A stretch of DNA of 57,479 nt. It comes from Cryobacterium sp. N22 (GTDB taxonomy: Bacteria; Actinomycetota; Actinomycetes; Actinomycetales; Microbacteriaceae). The translations under genes were made by a program, and so were the position numbers. Positions 53,036 to 57,479 of the stretch are shown here, piece by piece; the stretch's first letter is position 1; each line of letters begins with the position of its first letter. Under the pieces are notes generated by a model, which had not been told where the DNA came from, did no database searches, and saw only the letters and a program-made list of their open reading frames with translations. The DNA is taken from contig NZ_PJJP01000018.1 in the NCBI RefSeq assembly GCF_002929555.1, positions 1 to 57,479 of the forward strand, in the 5' to 3' direction.

Positions 53036-55168
53036 CTAGATGGTCATCTCGGGGTGCAGCCGGGTGATCGTCCACATCCGCTGCCGGGACGCGCTCCAGG
53101 CGCTGATGGCGATCGAGCCGACCAGGATGCCCACGAGCACAAGCACGGAGAGCCACAGTCTAGAGTCGATTCCGCCGGTGATGAGCTGCCGGAGCCCGGT
53201 GACCACGTACGACGCCGGCATCCACGGATGCAGGATCTGGAAGAACTCCGGCGTGGTCTCGACCGGGTACGTTCCGCCCGACGAACTCAGTTGCAGCATG
53301 AGCAGCACCAGGCTGACCACGCGGCCGGCCGCGGTGCCGAACAGGATGATGAACATCTGTTGCAGCGCCAGGAAAGCCAGCGTCGTGAGGTAGATGAAGA
53401 CCGACATGCCCAGCCAGTGCGCCGGGGTGAGCCCGATGCCGTAGACGAGCACCAGCACCATGATCACGACCTGGCTGAGGCCGATCGCCATGGCCGGCAG
53501 GAACCCGGTCATCGTGGCGCGGAGGCCCGAGGCGGCACTGGCCAGTGCCCGGGTGGGCAGGGCCCGCAGGATCAGCCAGGTGATCAGCGCACCGACGAAG
53601 GTGGCCAGGGCGAGGAAGAAGGGCGCGAACCCCTCACCGAAGCTGTCGGAGGCGTTCTCCCAGCTCTGCTTGAGGTCAACCGGGTTCGCGATCACCGAGG
53701 CCTTCGTGGCGATCTGCGCGTCGCTGTCGTCCGGCGCGGCTGCCGCACCGGTCGCGAGGGCGTCGGCGAGGGTGTGGCTGCCGTCGGCGAGCTGCACGGT
53801 TCCGGACTGCAATTCGGTGCCGCCGTCGACCAGCTTGGTGCTGCCGTCGACGAGGGTTCCCGTTCCCGCGGCCAGGCTGTCCGCACCGTCGGCGAGGGTG
53901 GCTGATCCGGTGGCCGCGGTCGCCGCTCCGGTGGCGAGTTGGCCGGCGCCGGCCGAGAGGGCGCCGGCACCGGCGGCGACGTCGGAGGCACCCGATGCGA
54001 CCTGGGCGGCGCCGGGGGCACCACCGGCGAGGGCATCGGAGAGCTGGCCGAGACCGGCGGCGAACTGCCCGCTGGAGGTCGCGTAGCCGGAGATCTGGGT
54101 CGCGGCGCCCTGCGTCTGGGTGTTGAGGGTGTCGGCGCCGCCGGCGAGCTTCGTCACCGAGGGCAGGAAGGCGGAGGCCGGCGTGCCGGCCGGAGCGGCG
54201 GCCATGGCCGCCTCGAGATCCTTCAGACCGCCGGAGAGCGTGGTCGTCCCGGTCGCGAGCTGACCGGCACCGGTGGCGATCGAGGTTGCCCCGGCGGCGA
54301 GCTGGTCGGAGGAGTCGGACAGGGTGGCCGCCCCGGTGGCGGCCTTGGCGAAGCCATCGGACACCTTCTGGGATCCGTCGGCAACCGCTGTGGCACCATC
54401 GGCGAGTTTCAGCGAGGAGCCGGACAGGGTGGCCGCGCCGGTGGACAGCGTGCCGATCCCGGTTGCCAGAGTGGACGAACCGTCGGCCACCTGCGCGGCG
54501 CCGTCGTCGAGCTTCACGGCGCCCGCGTTGAGGTCGCCCAACCCGTCAACGAGGGTCCCGGTGCCGGTTTCGGCCGTCGTGAGGCCGTCGGCGAGGGTGC
54601 CGGCGCCGTCTGCGGCGCTGCGGATGCCGTCGCCGGCTTCGTTCACGGCCACGAGCATCGCGTTCACGGTCTGGTCGCCGATGTTCACCGACACGGCGTC
54701 GCGCAGCTGCACCATGGCCTGCTTGCCCAGGGTGGAGGCGAGGAAGCTGTTGCTGTCGTTGTAGTCGACCTGCACCTCTGCCGCGGTGGGGGTGTCGGTG
54801 CCGGCGGAGATCGCGTCGGTGGAGAAGTCGGCCGGGATGGTGACGGAGAAGTAGTAGTCGCCGTCGATGACGCCGGTGGCCGCATCCGCCGCGCTGGTTT
54901 CGACCCAGCCCAGGTCGTTGCCGTCGATGAGTTTGTCGACGAGGTCGTCGCCCGCGCTGAAGTCCTCACCGTCGCGGGTGGCGCCGGTGTCGGTGTTGAC
55001 CAGGGCGACCGGGAGGTGGCTGAGCTCCTTGTCGGGCGCCCAGAAGGCCCACAGGTACAGGGCGCCGTAGATCAGGGGAATGAACATCAGCACGACGAGA
55101 GCGATCTTGGGGAGGGTGCCCTTGCCGAATCGGCGCAGCTCCGTGCCCGTTGAGAGGAAGGCGAACAT
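53036..55168 (-). CDS. YhgE/Pip family membrane protein with ABC-2-like C-terminal domain
   Basis: The 710-aa protein has one N-terminal membrane helix (IALVVLMFIPLIYGALYLWAF, in part), a large outer region, and about five C-terminal helices resembling ABC-2 permeases. The outer region carries 30 or more Gly/Ala/Asp-rich heptads of the type LADGATA / LATGAGQ, expected to form a long helical stalk. YhgE/Pip proteins include the phage-infection protein of lactococci and EsaA-like type VII secretion parts; the role here is unknown. It begins right after the degenerate ATPase gene (TAG then ATG without gap). Confidence 0.9.
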   Translation of the reverse strand: MFAFLSTGTELRRFGKGTLPKIALVVLMFIPLIYGALYLWAFWAPDKELSHLPVALVNTDTGATRDGEDFSAGDDLVDKLIDGNDLGWVETSAADAATGVIDGDYYFSVTIPADFSTDAISAGTDTPTAAEVQVDYNDSNSFLASTLGKQAMVQLRDAVSVNIGDQTVNAMLVAVNEAGDGIRSAADGAGTLADGLTTAETGTGTLVDGLGDLNAGAVKLDDGAAQVADGSSTLATGIGTLSTGAATLSGSSLKLADGATAVADGSQKVSDGFAKAATGAATLSDSSDQLAAGATSIATGAGQLATGTTTLSGGLKDLEAAMAAAPAGTPASAFLPSVTKLAGGADTLNTQTQGAATQISGYATSSGQFAAGLGQLSDALAGGAPGAAQVASGASDVAAGAGALSAGAGQLATGAATAATGSATLADGADSLAAGTGTLVDGSTKLVDGGTELQSGTVQLADGSHTLADALATGAAAAPDDSDAQIATKASVIANPVDLKQSWENASDSFGEGFAPFFLALATFVGALITWLILRALPTRALASAASGLRATMTGFLPAMAIGLSQVVIMVLVLVYGIGLTPAHWLGMSVFIYLTTLAFLALQQMFIILFGTAAGRVVSLVLLMLQLSSSGGTYPVETTPEFFQILHPWMPASYVVTGLRQLITGGIDSRLWLSVLVLVGILVGSIAISAWSASRQRMWTITRLHPEMTI

Positions 55169-55846
55169 CTAGCGAATCTCCTGGTTCATGTACAGGACGG
55201 TCGGGTCGATGCCCAGTTCCGCCCACATTTCAAAGTCCGGTGCGATCGCCGAGGCGATCACGGGGGTGCCGGCCTGCACTATCGCGCCGAGCCGGTACCA
55301 GAGTTGGCGGCGGGCCTCAGCGGAGTGCACCTGCTCGACCTGGTCGAAGAACAGCACGTCGGGCCGGCTCATCATGGCCAGCGATGCGCGCAGCAGCACC
55401 ATCTCCACCTCGTCGAGGTCCCAGATCATGGTGCTGGCGGCCGGCACGGGGATGTCACCGAAGACCGGACCGCAGACGCGGGCGACCTCTGCGTCGTCGA
55501 CCGCGCGGATGAAGGACCACCACGGGGCGAGCCAGGCGTGGCGTTCACGGATCGCCGCCGCCACGCTGACCGATTCCTCGAGGCTGTCGATGCCGTGGAA
55601 CCCTGACACGCCCGTGCGGCGCTGTATCCGTCTGGCGTGGCGGGGCAGGTCCTCCCCGAGCACGAACAGGCTGCCGGAGCTGGGCTTCATCCGCCCGGCC
55701 AGGGTGAGGAGCAGGCTCGTGCGGCCGCTGCCGGCCGGACCGCAGATCACGGTGAGGCCGTTGTCGGCGCTGAAGCTCAGCGGCCCGAAGACCACGCCTC
55801 GCTTGTGACTCACGCTCAGTTCATCCGCTATCAGTGTCGCCTGCAC
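55169..55846 (-). CDS. Degenerate ABC-type ATP-binding protein
   Basis: The 225-aa protein has an ABC fold with altered key residues. Walker A is GPAGSGRT (36-43), with Arg in place of the Lys at 42. Walker B is DVLFFD (163-168), followed by Q169 where the catalytic Glu belongs. The LSGGQ signature is missing; the place holds DLDEVEMV. The switch His is Ala (VIASAIA). ATP binding may remain, but hydrolysis is doubtful. The GTG has AAGGGAAC upstream. It is coupled to the YhgE/Pip gene and is a likely cytosolic partner of it. Confidence 0.82.
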   Translation of the reverse strand: MQATLIADELSVSHKRGVVFGPLSFSADNGLTVICGPAGSGRTSLLLTLAGRMKPSSGSLFVLGEDLPRHARRIQRRTGVSGFHGIDSLEESVSVAAAIRERHAWLAPWWSFIRAVDDAEVARVCGPVFGDIPVPAASTMIWDLDEVEMVLLRASLAMMSRPDVLFFDQVEQVHSAEARRQLWYRLGAIVQAGTPVIASAIAPDFEMWAELGIDPTVLYMNQEIR

Positions 55847-55874
55847 GTCGTTCCCTTCTCGTCGGCACCTTTTG

Positions 55875-55890
55875 TACCGACCAGTCAGTA
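55875..55890. promoter_or_regulatory. TetR-type operator, TACCGAC-CA-GTCAGTA
   Basis: Inverted half sites TACCGAC and GTCAGTA (6 of 7 positions pair) around 2 bp, the common TetR-family layout. It lies 29 bp upstream of the GTG of the degenerate ATPase gene, on its promoter. Confidence 0.7.
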
Positions 55891-55944
55891 TAGATCCGCT
55901 CCGGCGACGGATGCAAGCGCACCCCTCGTCCGGGTGTTCCCTGA

Positions 55945-55959
55945 GAGGTTTCGAACCTC
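55945..55959. promoter_or_regulatory. Inverted repeat GAGGTT-TCG-AACCTC between divergent modules
   Basis: The 6-bp arms are perfect with a 3-bp centre. It lies 4 bp from the CTGACTAGTCAG palindrome and may be a second regulator site or part of an extended operator. Confidence 0.45.
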
Positions 55960-55962
55960 ACA

Positions 55963-55974
55963 CTGACTAGTCAG
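55963..55974. promoter_or_regulatory. TetR-type operator, perfect palindrome CTGACTAGTCAG
   Basis: A perfect 12-bp palindrome that shares the GACTNGTC core with the site at 55875-55890. It lies about 117 bp upstream of the plus-strand module, so one TetR protein could control both directions. Confidence 0.72.
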
Positions 55975-56091
55975 CACAAGTCAGGTCGAGTGAATTAGAG
56001 TGTGACCCTGTCGCAGCGCCGCGATGCCTCTTATCCCCCAGGATTCGGTCCGGCGTTGGCCGGGCCGCCCTCTACTACTGGAGGCGCTCGC

Positions 56092-56766
56092 ATGCGCGTT
56101 ACCCTCACTGCAGTCACCAAAGGACCGAAGGACTCGGCCCTCCCGGAGACGACCCTGGAATTCGCCAGCGGCGCCGTCACCTTCGCCAGGGCCGAGACCG
56201 AACGACGCCCCACGGTCCTGGGCCTCATCGCCTCGGGGCGGATGCGGCCGGATGCCGGAACCGTCACACTCGACGGCGACACCGATTATGCGGGCCTGCG
56301 CCGCCAGGTCGCCCTCGTCGACGCCCTCGGGGTCTCCGAGCCGGCCGCGGACGTGAAGGTCGACGAAGTCGTGGCCGAGGAACTGATGTTCGCCGGCCGG
56401 CTCGGCCGCCGCCGCGCCGTCAAGCGCGTGCTCACCGAGCTCGGCCTCGCCGACCAGGCCCGCTCCGACATGGGCGCCCTCGCGCCCGACGACCGCATCC
56501 GCCTGCTCACCGAGCTGGCCGTGCTCCGCGACGGCGTGCTGGGCCTTGTCCTGACGTCGCCCGACCGCCACGGCGGCGACCCGTTGGGCTGGTGGGACGT
56601 CGCCGGCGGCCTGGCCGCGCGGGGCTATGCGGTGCTCGTGATCGCCGGTGACGCGTCGGCGCACGCCATCGCCGACCTGGAACTGGCCAACCTCGAGCCG
56701 GCCGGGGAACTGCCCGCCGGACTCGTACGCTCATCCCTCACCACCGCTGGAGCCGACGCACTGTGA
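56092..56766 (+). CDS. ABC-ATPase-like protein without catalytic motifs (pseudo-ATPase)
   Basis: The 224-aa protein keeps the ABC frame (LIASGRMRPDAGTVTLDGD at residues 45-63 matches the stretch after Walker A), but the Walker A position reads RAETERRPT (33-41) with no GxxGxGK. The signature position is LAPDDRIRL, and Walker B ends in LTSPDR instead of LDEPT. It should not bind ATP in the usual way. The ATG at 56092 was chosen for TGGAGGCG upstream. It overlaps the next YhgE/Pip gene by GTGA. A regulator or scaffold role is inferred. Confidence 0.75.
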   Translation: MRVTLTAVTKGPKDSALPETTLEFASGAVTFARAETERRPTVLGLIASGRMRPDAGTVTLDGDTDYAGLRRQVALVDALGVSEPAADVKVDEVVAEELMFAGRLGRRRAVKRVLTELGLADQARSDMGALAPDDRIRLLTELAVLRDGVLGLVLTSPDRHGGDPLGWWDVAGGLAARGYAVLVIAGDASAHAIADLELANLEPAGELPAGLVRSSLTTAGADAL

Positions 56767-57479
56767 AGATCTTCGCCATGATCCGCGCCGAACTGGCGCG
56801 CCTGACCGCCACCACCATGTCCCGCGTCGCGCTCGTCGCGCTGATGCTGGTGCCCGTGCTCTACGGCGGCCTCTACCTCTGGGCCAACCAGGACCCGTAC
56901 GCAGGCCTGGACCGGGTGCCCGTTGCCCTCGTCGTATCTGACACCGGCTCGGAGTTGGACGGCGAAGCCACCAACTACGGCACCGATGTCGCCGAGCAGC
57001 TCATCGACGACGGCACCTTCGACTGGCACACCGTGACGGCCCAGACGGCGAAGGCCGGTGTGGCCGACGCCACCTATGACTTCAGCGTCACGATTCCCGC
57101 CGACTTCTCCAGTTCGATCGCCTCGTCCTCGACCGACTCCCCACACCAGGCCACGATCACCCTCACCACCAACGACACCAACAGCTACCTGGCCTCCACG
57201 ATCGGCAGCCAGGCCGCCCAGACCATTCGGGACGCCATCGTGGAACGGGTCAACGAGCAGGCCGCCGGCACCCTGCTCATCGGCCTGTCCGACATCCGCT
57301 CGAGCCTGGTCGACGCGGCAGACGGCGCCTCCGAGCTGACGGATGGCGCGTCGACCGCCGCCGACGGCGGCAGCCGTCTCACCGACGGGGCGGGCCAGCT
57401 CGCCGACGGCACCGACGAGCTGGCCACGGGAGCCGGCACCCTCGCCGACGGCACCGGGCAACTCGCCGACGGCGCCGCC
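56763..57479 (+). CDS. YhgE/Pip family membrane protein, N-terminal part (cut by window end)
   Basis: 239 codons are open to the last base, so the gene continues past the window. The start is a GTG overlapping the pseudo-ATPase stop. The N terminus (MSRVALVALMLVPVLYGGLYLWAN) and the outer-domain start (RVPVALVVSDTGSELDGEATN) closely parallel the other YhgE/Pip protein at 53036-55168, including DFSVTIPADFSS and NSYLASTIGSQA. It then enters the same LADGTxx / LATGAGT heptads. It is the paralogue of the minus-strand protein. Confidence 0.9.
   Translation, partial: MKIFAMIRAELARLTATTMSRVALVALMLVPVLYGGLYLWANQDPYAGLDRVPVALVVSDTGSELDGEATNYGTDVAEQLIDDGTFDWHTVTAQTAKAGVADATYDFSVTIPADFSSSIASSSTDSPHQATITLTTNDTNSYLASTIGSQAAQTIRDAIVERVNEQAAGTLLIGLSDIRSSLVDAADGASELTDGASTAADGGSRLTDGAGQLADGTDELATGAGTLADGTGQLADGAA

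Noticed and set aside
55940..55962. tRNA T-arm-like sequence (GAGGTTCGAAACCTC on the minus strand)
   Set aside because: No acceptor stem, D-arm or anticodon arm can be built around it; it fits better as an inverted repeat in a control region.

Overview
The window reads as chromosomal DNA from a high-GC actinomycete, most likely family Microbacteriaceae and Cryobacterium-like. This rests on the very GC-rich coding pattern, the small actinobacterial families DUF3073 and DUF3151, a sterol-carrier-like protein, the linked purine genes, and many starts that carry a -10 hexamer about 6 nt before ATG or GTG (leaderless type). The genus is inferred; no rRNA, tRNA, phage, transposon or CRISPR was seen.

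Layout. 2-8139: the end of a secreted M23 peptidase, a MocR regulator divergent from a YczE-like membrane protein, a TipA-like MerR regulator with a 19-bp-spacer promoter, an M20 hydrolase, a CPBP-like membrane protein, and a DUF4097/PadR pair behind a perfect palindrome. 8334-12512: a KimA-type permease, ten tandem copies of a 53-bp repeat, a flavin monooxygenase and a DUF3073 protein. 12693-15862: purM, purF and a small membrane protein. 16245-25759: a PfkB sugar kinase, then a LacI-controlled operon that joins an oligopeptide-type ABC importer to an intracellular GH32 fructosidase. 25731-28350: a sterol-carrier-like gene, purD and purC. 28470-32527: a TetR gene divergent from kynA, an amidohydrolase and kynU, which are chained by 4-nt overlaps. 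32567-38555: purS, purQ, an aldo/keto reductase, a DUF3817 protein, a lipoprotein and purL. 38688-45821: an unknown gene, a PHO-box-preceded HAD/PhnD/PhnC/PhnE/PhnE/RpiR operon and a convergent LhgO-type oxidase. 46176-52319: a DUF559-type protein, a short-chain dehydrogenase, chorismate mutase, a DMT exporter, a GNAT acetyltransferase, purA and a DUF3151 protein. 52425-57479: a TetR gene and two divergent modules, each made of a degenerate ABC-ATPase-like protein and a YhgE/Pip membrane protein.

How the genes work together. Eight de novo purine genes (purM, F, D, C, S, Q, L, A) are scattered through the window and interleaved with accessory genes. The GH32 operon looks like import of a fructose-containing oligosaccharide followed by cytoplasmic hydrolysis, with the upstream kinase as a possible hexose kinase. 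The kyn operon should convert tryptophan to anthranilate if the middle amidohydrolase replaces the missing N-formylkynurenine formamidase. The phn-like operon is probably induced by phosphate starvation. The right end is the least explained part: two divergent pseudo-ABC/YhgE-Pip modules share a control region with TetR-type palindromes.

Intergenic DNA holds several families of long inverted repeats, mostly just 3' of genes, which may act as transcript ends.
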